DNA of 22,730 nucleotides from an uncultured Mitsuokella sp. (GTDB taxonomy: Bacteria; Bacillota; Negativicutes; Selenomonadales; Selenomonadaceae), in assembly GCA_900770895.1 (NCBI GenBank), contig CAAGMF010000184.1, positions 1-22,730 on the forward strand, in the 5' to 3' direction. The position numbers and the translations under genes were made by a program. Shown piece by piece: positions 13,857-22,386 of this stretch. Within the stretch, counting starts at the first letter, position 1; each line of letters opens with the position of its first letter. The notes below the pieces were generated by a model that worked only from the letters and a program-made list of their open reading frames with translations, was not told the origin of the DNA and ran no database searches.

Positions 13857-14867
13857 ATGAAATTTTCAACAAAGCTGAAAGCATTGGCTCTCGGTACGGC
13901 AGCACTCGCCATGACTGCTCTCGCTGGCTGCGGTGGACAGCAGTCCGCGAGCTCCGGATCGGGCTCGGGTGCGAAGACCTATCACATCGGCATCGTCCAG
14001 CTCGTCGAGCACAACGCACTCGACGCGGCGAACAAAGGCTTCGTCGACGGCCTGGCCGAGCGCGGCTACAAGGAGGGCGAGAACGTCGAGTTCGACCGCC
14101 AGAACGCCCAGGCGGACCAGTCCAACCTGCAGAACATCGCCCAGCGCTTTGTCAACAACAAGGTCGACCTCATCTGTGCCATCGCGACGCCGGCCGCTCA
14201 GACCATCGCGAACGCCACGCATGATATCCCGATCGTCGGCACGGCCATCACCGACTACGTCGGCGCAAAGCTCGCCGCCTCGAACGACAAGCCGGGTGCC
14301 AACATCACCGGCACGAGCGATATGAACCCGATCAAGGAGCAGGTCGACCTGCTCATGAAGGTCGTCCCGAACGCCAAGACCGTCGGCGTCATCTACTGCT
14401 CGAGCGAAGTGAACTCCGAGGTCCAGGTCAAGGCCATGCAGGAATACGCTGAGTCGAAGGGCCTCACCGTAAAGGTCGCCACCATCTCGACTGTCAACGA
14501 CATCCAGCAGGCCGCCCAGAGCCTCGTCAATGATGTCGATGTATTCTACGTGCCGACCGACAACGTCATCGCCTCGGCCATGCCGAACCTCTGCGCCATC
14601 ACCGACGCCGCCCACAAAGCCGTCATCTGCGGCGAGCCGAACATGGTCAAAGCCGGCGGCCTCATCACCTACGGCATCGACTACTACAGCCTCGGCCTGC
14701 AGACGGGCCGCATGGCTGCCGACATCCTCGAGGGCAAAGCAAAGCCGGCTGACATGCCGATCCAGATGGCCAAGGAACTCAAGGTCACCGTCAACAAGAA
14801 AGACGCTACCACCCTGGGCATCACCATACCGGACGACCTCCTGAAAGACGCTGACGTCGTCGAGTAA
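13857..14867 (+). CDS. ABC importer substrate-binding lipoprotein
   Basis: 336 aa. A lipoprotein signal peptide ends in the lipobox LAGC (Cys near residue 22), followed by a Ser/Gly linker. The mature protein has the two-lobe fold of the ABC_sub_bind family (PF04392/COG2984): YHIGIVQLVEHNALDAANKGF, the IAQRFVNNKVDLICAIATPAA segment, PNAKTVGVIY, and GGLITYGIDYYSLGLQTG near the end. Family members bind tryptophan/tyrosine (TrpX-like) or other small organics. The substrate here is unknown. AAAGGTGGGA precedes the ATG at 13857. The GTG at 13824 precedes that site and is rejected. Codon use is strongly C/G-ending, suggesting high expression. It is the first gene of a three-gene importer operon. 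Confidence 0.9.
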   Translation: MKFSTKLKALALGTAALAMTALAGCGGQQSASSGSGSGAKTYHIGIVQLVEHNALDAANKGFVDGLAERGYKEGENVEFDRQNAQADQSNLQNIAQRFVNNKVDLICAIATPAAQTIANATHDIPIVGTAITDYVGAKLAASNDKPGANITGTSDMNPIKEQVDLLMKVVPNAKTVGVIYCSSEVNSEVQVKAMQEYAESKGLTVKVATISTVNDIQQAAQSLVNDVDVFYVPTDNVIASAMPNLCAITDAAHKAVICGEPNMVKAGGLITYGIDYYSLGLQTGRMAADILEGKAKPADMPIQMAKELKVTVNKKDATTLGITIPDDLLKDADVVE

Positions 14868-14901
14868 GAAGCCGATCCACTCTCGATTCCAATACGAAAA
14901 T

Positions 14902-14967
14902 GAGCCGGCGCTGCCTCATCCAGGGAAATAGCCAGCCGCTATTCTCTGCCCAGGTTCGCGCCGGTTT
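14902..14967 (+). promoter_or_regulatory. Intercistronic stem-loop, possible attenuator
   Basis: GCCGGCGC (14904-14911) pairs with GCGCCGG (14958-14964), enclosing an inner hairpin ATAGC-N5-GCTAT. TTTGTT follows. It sits between the binding-protein gene and the permease gene and could act as a partial terminator or RNase barrier that keeps the binding protein in excess. Confidence 0.45.
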
Positions 14968-14988
14968 GTTGCGACAGGAGATAATCTT

Positions 14989-15879
14989 ATGACTGCTCTA
15001 ATCATAGCCACCGTCTCCCAGGGACTCCTCTGGGCGCTGATGGCCATAGGTGTGTATATCACCTTCCGCGTGCTCGACATCGCCGACCTGACGGTCGAGG
15101 GCACATTCCCGCTCGGCGCCGCCACCTGTGCGACGCTGCTGACGGCCGGCTGGCAGCCCATACCGGCCATGCTCATGGCCTGCCTCGCCGGCTGTCTGGC
15201 TGGCGTCGTGACCGGCCTGCTGACGACGAAGCTGAAAATCCCGGCCCTGCTGGCCGGCATCCTGACCATGATCGCGCTCTACTCCGTGAACCTGCGCATC
15301 ATGGGCAAGGCCAACCTGCCGCTGCTGACGCAGGACACCATATTCACGCTCTACAGCTTCGGCCTCGACAAGGCCACGGCCCAGCTCGCCATCGGCTTCA
15401 TCGTCGTGCTGCTGACGGCCGTCGTCAACTACTGGTTCTTTGGCACCGAGATTGGCGCCGCCATCCGCGCCACGGGCGTGAATCCGCACATGATACGCGC
15501 CAACGGCATCAACACCGACATCATGGTCGTGCTCGGCCTGCTGCTCTCGAACGGCCTCGTCGCCGTCTCGGGTGCCCTCGTCGCCCAGTCCAACGGCTTC
15601 GCTGATGTCGGCATGGGCGTCGGCACCATCGTCATCGGCCTCGCCTCCGTCATCATCGGCGAAGTCCTGTTCGGCACGCGCAGCTTCAAGAACTGCCTCA
15701 TATCCGTCATCCTCGGATCCATCGTCTATCGCGCCGTCATCGCCGTCGTCCTGCAGATGGGCATGCCGCCGAATGACCTGAAGCTGTTCACCGCCATCCT
15801 CGTCGCCATTGCCCTCTCGATGCCGCTCATCCAGTCGCGCTGGCGCAAATTCAAGAAAGATAGAAAGGCGGCGAACTGA
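14989..15879 (+). CDS. ABC importer permease
   Basis: 296 aa, almost entirely hydrophobic with about 8-9 predicted membrane helices. It matches the BPD_transp_2 (branched-chain amino acid/ribose-type) permease family that partners ABC_sub_bind proteins. Features seen are an early DIADLTVEGTFPLGAA loop, TGLLTTKLKIPALLAGILTM, the cytoplasmic coupling region IRATGVNPHMIRANGINTD and the conserved late segment SVIIGEVLFGTRSFKNCL. It forms the membrane channel of the importer. AGGAGATAATCTT precedes the ATG. The stop is 1 nt before the ATPase start. Confidence 0.92.
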   Translation: MTALIIATVSQGLLWALMAIGVYITFRVLDIADLTVEGTFPLGAATCATLLTAGWQPIPAMLMACLAGCLAGVVTGLLTTKLKIPALLAGILTMIALYSVNLRIMGKANLPLLTQDTIFTLYSFGLDKATAQLAIGFIVVLLTAVVNYWFFGTEIGAAIRATGVNPHMIRANGINTDIMVVLGLLLSNGLVAVSGALVAQSNGFADVGMGVGTIVIGLASVIIGEVLFGTRSFKNCLISVILGSIVYRAVIAVVLQMGMPPNDLKLFTAILVAIALSMPLIQSRWRKFKKDRKAAN

Positions 15880-15880
15880 G

Positions 15881-16675
15881 ATGCTGGACATCAAGCACAT
15901 ATCGAAGACATTCAACCCCGGAACCATCACCGAGAAAGTAGCGCTGACCGACGTCAGCCTGCACCTCGCCCCCGGTGAGTTCGTGACCGTCATCGGCGGC
16001 AACGGCGCCGGCAAATCGACGCTCATGAACTCCATCGCCGGCACGTACCCCGTCGACACCGGCACCATCACCATCGACGGCACCGACATCACGAAATGGC
16101 CCGAGCACAAGCGCGCCAAATTCATCGGCCGCGTGTTCCAGGACCCGATGATGGGCACGGCTGCTAACATGATGATCGAGGAGAACCTCGCCATCGCCGC
16201 CCGCCGCGGCAAGACGCCGACGCTGCGCTGGAGCTCATCCGCCAAGGAGCGCGAGCACTACCGCGAACTGCTGAGCGGCCTGCACCTCGGCCTCGAGGAC
16301 CGGCTCGAATCCCACGTCGGCCTGCTCTCCGGCGGCCAGCGCCAGGCCCTGACGCTGCTCATGGCCACCATGGCCCAGCCGAAGCTCCTGCTGCTCGACG
16401 AGCACACCGCCGCCCTCGACCCGAAGACAGCCGAAAAAGTGCTGACCCTCACGAAGGACATCGTCGAGCGCCAGCACCTCACGACGCTCATGATCACGCA
16501 CAACATGCGCGACGCCCTGCGCCTCGGCACGCGCCTCATCATGATGTACGAGGGCCGCATCATCGTCGACGTGAAGGAAGAGCAGAAAAAAGGTCTCCAG
16601 GTCAAAGACCTGCTAGGGCTCTTCGAAAAAGCCGCCGGCAGCGAACTGACCAGCGACAGCCTGCTGCTGTCCTGA
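15881..16675 (+). CDS. ABC importer ATPase
   Basis: 264 aa with all nucleotide-binding motifs: Walker A GGNGAGKST, Q-loop VFQDP, signature LLSGGQRQ, Walker B LLLLDEHTAALDP and H-loop ITHN. The DEHTAALD form is typical of ATPases in ABC_sub_bind importers (COG1101). It powers uptake at the inner face of the membrane. The ATG at 15881 comes 1 nt after the permease stop (TGAGATG), with AAAGGCGG upstream, so it is translationally coupled. It is the last gene of the operon. Confidence 0.95.
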   Translation: MLDIKHISKTFNPGTITEKVALTDVSLHLAPGEFVTVIGGNGAGKSTLMNSIAGTYPVDTGTITIDGTDITKWPEHKRAKFIGRVFQDPMMGTAANMMIEENLAIAARRGKTPTLRWSSSAKEREHYRELLSGLHLGLEDRLESHVGLLSGGQRQALTLLMATMAQPKLLLLDEHTAALDPKTAEKVLTLTKDIVERQHLTTLMITHNMRDALRLGTRLIMMYEGRIIVDVKEEQKKGLQVKDLLGLFEKAAGSELTSDSLLLS

Positions 16676-16706
16676 GAGTTGCCCGGGTGATCGAGACATC
16701 GAATAT

Positions 16707-16752
16707 AGACGACCGGCTCACTAAGCCAATCTTAGTGAGCCGGTCGTCTTTT
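16707..16752 (+). terminator. Terminator of the ABC operon
   Basis: A perfect 19-bp stem, AGACGACCGGCTCACTAAG (16707-16725) with its complement (16731-16749), loop CCAAT, then TTTT. It lies between the convergent importer operon and the ATPase gene and may be used from both sides. Confidence 0.9.
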
Positions 16753-16787
16753 CATCTCTTTCCCGCACAGGCAGGACACCAGTCCGA

Positions 16788-18062
16788 TCACCTTACGGCG
16801 TCCTGTTTCCACTCCTCATCCCAGCGGAGGTAGAAAAGCAAAAACGGATCAAGAATGTAAAGCGTGCTATTCTGCCATTCCAAAGTATCCAACGCTGGTA
16901 CAGATGCCTTGATGATGCTTTCGCTGTGTTTGACCACATTGGCCAGATTCATGCCATTGGGAGCCGTCTCCCCCGCTGCCAGAATCTCTGTCATACGTCG
17001 ATGTATTTCCGAAGCAGACAATTTCATCTCTGGCGGATCTATACTCAGGCTGAGCAGGAATAAGCCATACGTATCGCAGTGAAGACCGTTCTTTAACTGA
17101 TATTCCTTACGACGGCTTCGCCCTTTGGCCGGCCCTTCGCACATGCGATGAACATTTTCCTTATAATGCTGATAAGCCTCTACCGTATCCCCAAAAGCTC
17201 TATGTACAGCATCCATAGAGATTTCTTCGTGTTCCTCTTTTATACGGATAGCCAGGTTGTAGCAGTTTTCCTGCATGAGCTGGGGCGACAGGGCGCTTTC
17301 CTGAGCAATAAGCGCGATCTGCTCATCCGGCACGGGGATCTGCAACAGTTCGAACCCCTTGCGGGCAATCTGTTCCAGTTCTTCCTTCGTCCAGGGAAGA
17401 AGATCGATGAACACCGTGCGGCCGATGAGGTCGGGATTCCGTTTAATAGCATCATCGGCACGGTGCGGGAGGGTCAGAAGGATCACCTTCAAACCGTTGA
17501 ACAGCTCGGCCTTCAATATTCTGGACAGATAGAGCTGCGTCTCACGGTTGATGTAATGGAAATCATCGATGACGAGGACGAAGTCCCCTGCGATCAGGGC
17601 TTTCAGCAGCAGCGTATTGTTCCTCATGATCTTCTGGGTGACGCTCCCGCCCTGACTGGCTCCCTTGCTGGATTCTCCGGACAGCGTAGCCGTCAGCATG
17701 CCCCAAAGAGATGTCTTGCCCCCGGCTGTTGCCTTATCGTTTTTATTTTTTTGCGAAGAGTATTCCAGAGAAAGCTCGTCCGGAATGCGCAGATTTTCAG
17801 CAATCTGACGCCAAAAATCATCCTCAGAATTGATCTGGGCCCCACTCAGCTCGATCAGCTGATCTTCCGGTACTACCTTGCGATATAGGACGGTTTTGCC
17901 TGTTTTTGAACCTCCGGAAATGGTAACCAGGCTGCCTACTTTTTGCAGGGCGCGCTTAAGCTTTGTCTCGTAAGTTGTGCCACGCTTTTCCTGTCGATTC
18001 ACATACGTGTAGGACGGCATCGTATTAGGGCGAAAAACGTCTGCGACTCGATATTTTTTCAC
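16788..18062 (-). CDS. Orphan STAND/AAA-type P-loop ATPase
   Basis: 424 aa, cytosolic. The N-terminus (VFRPNTMPSYTYVNRQE) precedes Walker A GGSKTGKTV (50-58). Walker B is FVLVIDDFHYI (161-171), with a sensor-like KVILLTLPHRADDAI and a DLIGRTVFIDLLPWTKEEL block typical of STAND/AAA ATPases, where the GR and L-x-E sit after the core. A winged-helix-like end (WQNSTLYILDPFLLFYLRWDEEW) is also common in STAND proteins. No effector domain is fused. The GTG start at 18062 has AAGGAGGGG 7 nt upstream. An extended -10 TGCTATAAT lies at 18096-18104. It is AT-richer than its neighbours and next to a type I restriction locus, so a defence or regulatory role is plausible but unproven. Confidence 0.7.
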   Translation of the reverse strand: MKKYRVADVFRPNTMPSYTYVNRQEKRGTTYETKLKRALQKVGSLVTISGGSKTGKTVLYRKVVPEDQLIELSGAQINSEDDFWRQIAENLRIPDELSLEYSSQKNKNDKATAGGKTSLWGMLTATLSGESSKGASQGGSVTQKIMRNNTLLLKALIAGDFVLVIDDFHYINRETQLYLSRILKAELFNGLKVILLTLPHRADDAIKRNPDLIGRTVFIDLLPWTKEELEQIARKGFELLQIPVPDEQIALIAQESALSPQLMQENCYNLAIRIKEEHEEISMDAVHRAFGDTVEAYQHYKENVHRMCEGPAKGRSRRKEYQLKNGLHCDTYGLFLLSLSIDPPEMKLSASEIHRRMTEILAAGETAPNGMNLANVVKHSESIIKASVPALDTLEWQNSTLYILDPFLLFYLRWDEEWKQDAVR

Positions 18063-18095
18063 ATTTTCCCCTCCTTGCGCTAGCTTTATACCTTT

Positions 18096-18104
18096 ATTAT
18101 AGCA
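18096..18104 (-). promoter_or_regulatory. Extended -10 promoter of the ATPase gene
   Basis: TGCTATAAT on the minus strand. No good -35, as expected for an extended -10 promoter. The leader is about 30 nt. Confidence 0.55.
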
Positions 18105-18210
18105 TATCTTATATGTTTTTGCTCATTGCCTGCTGCCCTCGGCAGCTGCCAAATATTTGTGCCGGACAGCAGAGCAGGTTTTCCCTGCACAGACAGAAAA
18201 GAATTTCCCT

Positions 18211-18240
18211 TCGACAAGATTCAGACAATGGCAGTATAAT
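18211..18240 (+). promoter_or_regulatory. Promoter of the glutaredoxin-like gene
   Basis: TCGACA (18211-18216), an 18-bp spacer and TATAAT (18235-18240). Confidence 0.65.
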
Positions 18241-18288
18241 ATGGAAAACGATACTTGGAAACAACAGAACTGGAAAGGAAGGATAAAA

Positions 18289-18567
18289 ATGAAGAAGATC
18301 GTCATGCTGGCGCTGGCCGGGTGCCCCTACTGTGCGAAAGCGAGAGAGGCCATCAAGGAACTGCGCGCCGAGCAGCCGGCCTACGCCGACATCGAGGTCG
18401 AGGAGATCGACGACGAGAGCGAAGCCGCCAAGCCGTATCAGAAGGACTACTACTACGTCCCGAGCCTGTTCATCGACGGAAAGAAGCTCTTCGAGGCCCA
18501 GCCGGGACAGGACTACGAAACCATAAAATCCGCCGTAGCCACCGCCTTCACCGCCGCAGCTGAATAA
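18289..18567 (+). CDS. Glutaredoxin/thioredoxin-like small redox protein
   Basis: 92 aa with the thioredoxin-fold strand IVMLALAG followed by the redox pair CPYC (C12, C15) and the helix AKAREAIKEL. The cis-Pro loop is YYYVPSLFIDGKKL. This is the glutaredoxin-like layout used for thiol-disulfide exchange in the cytosol. The electron donor cannot be told. The ATG at 18289 has AAAGGAAGGA upstream. The longer frame from 18157 starts before the promoter and is rejected. The gene is monocistronic, flanked downstream by the palindromic element at 18574. Confidence 0.88.
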   Translation: MKKIVMLALAGCPYCAKAREAIKELRAEQPAYADIEVEEIDDESEAAKPYQKDYYYVPSLFIDGKKLFEAQPGQDYETIKSAVATAFTAAAE

Positions 18568-18573
18568 AACGAA

Positions 18574-18734
18574 GCCTTCCCCTCAGGGGAAGGTGGCTCA
18601 CGGCGTAGCCGGGAGACGAAAGAGGTGTAGCAAGAGGAATTTGCTACATAGAGCTTTAGCTCTAAATATAGAACCACGTCCCTGCTACACCTCATCCACC
18701 GCTAGCGCGGTCCCCCTTCTCCTGAGGAGAAGGC
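18574..18734. repeat. 161-bp compound palindromic intergenic repeat
   Basis: The left arm (18574-18631) is GCCTTCCCCTCAGGGGAAGG, a GC-rich stretch containing GGCGTAGCC, and GAGGTGTAGC. The right arm (18684-18734) is the imperfect reverse complement, starting GCTACACCTCATCC and ending CCTGAGGAGAAGGC. The ends fold on themselves (CCTTCCCC/GGGGAAGG). The middle holds TGTAGCAA-N7-TTGCTACA (18626-18648) and TAGAGC-TTTA-GCTCTA (18649-18664). It resembles the CACCTC...CCTTCCCC type palindromes scattered between genes in many Firmicutes. It has no coding capacity. Confidence 0.75.
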
Positions 18735-18742
18735 TGTAAATC

Positions 18743-18773
18743 CGAAGTCTTCCCTCCAGGGGAAGGCTTTTTA
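18743..18773 (+). terminator. Terminator upstream of hsdR
   Basis: CTTCCC-N4-GGGGAAG followed by GCTTTTTATTTT. It would stop transcripts from the glutaredoxin-like gene before the hsdR promoter. Confidence 0.75.
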
Positions 18774-18787
18774 TTTTGGCGAAAAAT

Positions 18788-18796
18788 TGCTATAAT
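18788..18796 (+). promoter_or_regulatory. hsdR extended -10 promoter
   Basis: TGCTATAAT at 18788-18796 with a weak -35 (TTTTTA). It lies 15 nt after the terminator and gives a leader of about 40 nt. Confidence 0.55.
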
Positions 18797-18843
18797 TAAA
18801 CTGTCATCATACCGCTAATCATTACAGCAATGGAGGCACGATC

Positions 18844-21800
18844 ATGGAGTCAAATTTCTCGTTCCTGCAGGAACGTTTCCCTGTGCTCGCGAAGTTCGGT
18901 CAGCAGGCTGAGCAGTACTGGCAATCCGACGCGAACTCGTGCCTCATGAAGCTCGGCATGATCGGCGAGACCATCGTGAACCTCATCTACGACATCGACC
19001 ACATCGAGCGGCCGGTGCCCGACGATGCCGTGCACCGCATCCGCCGGCTCGAGCGCGAGGACTACATCACGCCCGACATCGCCGACATCCTGCACACCCT
19101 GCGCAAAAAGCGCAACCTCGCTGTGCATCAGAGCTACGAGTCCGTCGACGACGCGCATGTGCTGCTGCCGCTCGCCTACACGCTGACCGAGTGGTTCTAC
19201 GAGACTTACGGCGACTACCGCTATGATCATCGCGACTTCATCCCGCCCGAGACCATCGAAGCGCATCAGACCGAGGCCGAGCGTGCCGCCGAGGCCGCCC
19301 ACGATGAGCAGGTCGCGGCCCGCGCCATCGAGTCAGCCCGCGCCGAGCAGCTCGACCGCGCAGCCCGCCAGCAGCGCGCGAACACTGCGGCCCTGCACCG
19401 CCACAAAAGCGAGGACGAGACGCGCCTGCTCATCGACGAACAGCTGCGCCGGGCCGGCTGGGAGGCCGACACCCATCGCCTGCGCTACAGCGAGGGCACG
19501 CGCCCGGCCAAGGGCCACAACATGGCCATCGCCGAGTGGCCGGCCGGGAAGGGGCGGGCCGACTACGCCCTGTTCTGCGGGACGGAGCTCGTCGGCATCA
19601 TCGAGGCGAAGGCCCAGTACCGCGATGTCGCCAGCGTCCTCGATGAGCAGGCGAAGGACTATGCGGCGGACGTGTCTCCCCTGACCGACGACGAACTGCT
19701 GGCCGCCGATCCTCCGGCCTCCTACAGCGACCAGGACGGCACGATATACCACGTCCCCTTCATATTCGCCACGAACGGCCGCCCCTACATCGAGCAGTAC
19801 AAAGAGAAATCCGGCATCTGGTTCCAGGACCTGCGCGACGCGATGAATATCCCGCGCCCCCTGCGCGGCTGGATGTCGCCGGAGGGACTGCTGGCCCTGC
19901 TGAACGATAACAAAGTCGCCGCCGCCAGCGAGCTCGCCGCGACGCCCTATGACGAGCTCCGTGACCCCGACGGGCTGAACCTGCGCGACTACCAGATACG
20001 CGCCATCGAGGCCACAGAGCAGGCCCTCGCCGAGGGACGCCGCTCCGTGTTGCTGACGCTTGCCACTGGCACAGGCAAGACGAGGCTGACGCTCGCCATG
20101 ATCTACCGCTTCCTGAAGGCCGGCCGGTTCCGCCGCATCCTGTTCCTCGTCGACCGCAACGTACTCGGCACACAGGCCGAGGACACGTTCCGCGAGGTCC
20201 GGCTCGCTGAGCTCCAGTCGCTCACGCAGATATACAACGTCCAGGGCATCGCTGACGACGCCCGCCTCGAGCGCGAGACGAGCCTCCAGATCGCGACGGT
20301 CCAGAGCCTCGTGCGCCGCATCCTCTACCCCGAGGGTGACTACGCGCCGAGCGTGTCCGATTTCGACCTCGTCATCATCGACGAAGCCCATCGCGGCTAC
20401 ATCCTCGACAAAGACATGAGTGACGACGAGGCCCTCTACCGCGACCAGCGCGACTACCTCAGCAAATACCGCAGCGTCATCGAATATTTCGACGCCGTGA
20501 AAATCGCCCTGACCGCGACGCCAGCCCTGCACACGACCGAGATATTCGGCGAGCCCGTATTCACCTACTCCTATCGCGAAGCCGTCGTCGACGGCTACCT
20601 CGTCGACCACAATGCCCCGATCCATATCAAGACCGAGCTCGCCACACAGGGCATCCACTTCGACCCGGGCGAAACGCCAGTCCTATACGACCCCGAGACC
20701 GGCGAAATCAAAAACGGTGCCGTGCTCGCCGACGAACTCGACTTCGACCTCAAGGATTTCAACAAGACCATCATCACGGAGAGCTTCAACCGCGCCGTAC
20801 TCGAGGAAATCGCCAAGGACTTCGACCCGACGGAACGCCTGCAGGGCAAGATGCTCATATTCGCCGCCAACGACCAGCACGCCGACCTCATCGTGCGACT
20901 GCTGCGCGAGATCTACGACGGCATCGCCCCCGCCGCCGCCATCCGCAAAATCACCGGCACCATCGAGAACGGCAGCCGGGAAAAGATACAGGAAGCCGTC
21001 CAGCGCTTCAAGAACGAGCAGTACCCGAGCATCGTCGTGACCGTCGACCTGCTCACGACCGGCATCGACGCCCCCGAGATCACCACGCTCGTATTCCTGC
21101 GTCAGGTGAAATCCCGCATCCTGTTCGAGCAGATGCTGGGCCGCGCCACGCGCCTCTGCCCGGCCATCCACAAAGAAGCATTCGATATCTACGACCCGAT
21201 TGGCACCTACACCACCCTCGAGCCACTCAGCAACATGCGCCCCGTCGTCGCCAATCCGCGCGCGACATTCGCCACGCTGCTCGACGGCCTGACGGACGAG
21301 GCCCTCGCAGACGACGAGCAGGCCGCAGCAGATGATGCTGGCCCTACGACCGGCACGGACGATACCGGCGAGCAGCGCGATACCAGCGATGCGCCCGGCG
21401 TCAGCGATGCGGGCAGCCCGGGCACGGATGCACCAGCTCCGGCGGCTGCCCCCACCCAGCCGACTCGCGCCAGCCGGCTGAGCGCCCGTCTGGGGACCAT
21501 CCTCGCCCGTCTGCGCCGCAAGAGCAGCCTGCTCGATCAGCAGCAGGACGAGGACCTCGGTGCCACGCTGCTCCTGCCGGCCCCTGACGATGACGCCGTC
21601 CAGCCCGACAGCGGGACGGCCGGCACCGCCGCAGCTCCCGTCTGCCATCAGCCAGCGAGCTCGCTGACGGCCTTTATCGACGCCGTGCAGGAGATGTCTC
21701 CGGAGACGGCCCGCGCCGTCCTGCTCGCGAACCGCGACGCCCTCACAGGACTCGAGCACATCCATCGCCCGCGCCCCGGCATCGTCATCGACCAGCATGA

Positions 21801-22386
21801 CGACCATGTCACGGCCGTCACGCGCGGCTATGGGCAGGACGACACGCGGCCCGAGGACTATATCGAGGCATTCAAGCGCTGGATCACGGAGCACCGCGAC
21901 CAGGTCGAGGCCCTGCGCCTCGCCTGCACGAGTCCGCAGGACCTGACCCGCCAGGAGCTGACGAGCCTGCGCAAGCAGCTCAGCCAGCAGCACTTCACCG
22001 AGCGCCAGCTCTCCGAAGCCTTTGCCGCCGGCTCGAAAAGCGCCATCACGGCCGACATCATCAGCCTCATCCGCCGCGCCACCATCGGCTCCCCGCTCAC
22101 GAGCCACGAGGAGCGCATCCATAGCGCCGTCGACCGCCTCATTGCCGAGCTGCGCGAACAGCCCGATTTCAGCAAGACGCAGGAGAACTTCCTACGGAAA
22201 ATAGAGAAATACTTCCTCGCCGACGAGAACTACGTCGTCAGCATGGACATGTTCCACGACGACCTGCGCTTCACGCGCCAGGGCAACGTCGCGAAATTCG
22301 ACAAGATGTTCCATGGCCACCTGAGCGAAGTGATCCACAAGCTGAATACCTATCTGTACGATGATGATGGAGGAAAATCCGCATGA
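18844..22386 (+). CDS. hsdR: Type I restriction endonuclease, R subunit (EcoEI-like)
   Basis: 1180 aa motor-nuclease of a type I restriction-modification complex (R2M2S). It starts with a DUF4145-like helical domain (1-130). The HsdR nuclease domain follows, with the PD-(D/E)xK core GRADYALF...GIIEAKA (about 239-258). The SF2 translocase has Walker A ATGTGKTRLT (about 403), DEAH box IIDEAHRG (about 511), motif III ALTATPA (about 556), LLTTGIDAPE (about 737) and QMLGRATRL (about 763). An Ala/Asp/Pro/Thr-rich insert covers about 823-935. The EcoEI_R_C domain ends the protein (FIDAVQEMSPETARAVLL, HIHRPRPGIVIDQHD, then helices). GGAGG lies 7 nt before the ATG. Its stop overlaps the hsdM start (ATGA), so hsdR and hsdM are coupled. 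Confidence 0.96.
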   Translation: MESNFSFLQERFPVLAKFGQQAEQYWQSDANSCLMKLGMIGETIVNLIYDIDHIERPVPDDAVHRIRRLEREDYITPDIADILHTLRKKRNLAVHQSYESVDDAHVLLPLAYTLTEWFYETYGDYRYDHRDFIPPETIEAHQTEAERAAEAAHDEQVAARAIESARAEQLDRAARQQRANTAALHRHKSEDETRLLIDEQLRRAGWEADTHRLRYSEGTRPAKGHNMAIAEWPAGKGRADYALFCGTELVGIIEAKAQYRDVASVLDEQAKDYAADVSPLTDDELLAADPPASYSDQDGTIYHVPFIFATNGRPYIEQYKEKSGIWFQDLRDAMNIPRPLRGWMSPEGLLALLNDNKVAAASELAATPYDELRDPDGLNLRDYQIRAIEATEQALAEGRRSVLLTLATGTGKTRLTLAMIYRFLKAGRFRRILFLVDRNVLGTQAEDTFREVRLAELQSLTQIYNVQGIADDARLERETSLQIATVQSLVRRILYPEGDYAPSVSDFDLVIIDEAHRGYILDKDMSDDEALYRDQRDYLSKYRSVIEYFDAVKIALTATPALHTTEIFGEPVFTYSYREAVVDGYLVDHNAPIHIKTELATQGIHFDPGETPVLYDPETGEIKNGAVLADELDFDLKDFNKTIITESFNRAVLEEIAKDFDPTERLQGKMLIFAANDQHADLIVRLLREIYDGIAPAAAIRKITGTIENGSREKIQEAVQRFKNEQYPSIVVTVDLLTTGIDAPEITTLVFLRQVKSRILFEQMLGRATRLCPAIHKEAFDIYDPIGTYTTLEPLSNMRPVVANPRATFATLLDGLTDEALADDEQAAADDAGPTTGTDDTGEQRDTSDAPGVSDAGSPGTDAPAPAAAPTQPTRASRLSARLGTILARLRRKSSLLDQQQDEDLGATLLLPAPDDDAVQPDSGTAGTAAAPVCHQPASSLTAFIDAVQEMSPETARAVLLANRDALTGLEHIHRPRPGIVIDQHDDHVTAVTRGYGQDDTRPEDYIEAFKRWITEHRDQVEALRLACTSPQDLTRQELTSLRKQLSQQHFTERQLSEAFAAGSKSAITADIISLIRRATIGSPLTSHEERIHSAVDRLIAELREQPDFSKTQENFLRKIEKYFLADENYVVSMDMFHDDLRFTRQGNVAKFDKMFHGHLSEVIHKLNTYLYDDDGGKSA

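Noticed and set aside
14998..16245. 415-codon minus-strand open frame across the ABC permease and ATPase genes
   Set aside because: It spans two well-supported plus-strand genes, has skewed Asp/Gly/Glu/Val composition and no start signal. It is a shadow frame.
18157..18288. 44-residue N-terminal extension of the glutaredoxin-like protein
   Set aside because: It would begin upstream of the promoter at 18211-18240. The ATG at 18289 has a good ribosome binding site and starts the thioredoxin fold.
19333..22122. Minus-strand open frames of 441 and 479 codons opposite hsdR
   Set aside because: Shadows caused by high GC content. hsdR on the plus strand has all expected motifs.
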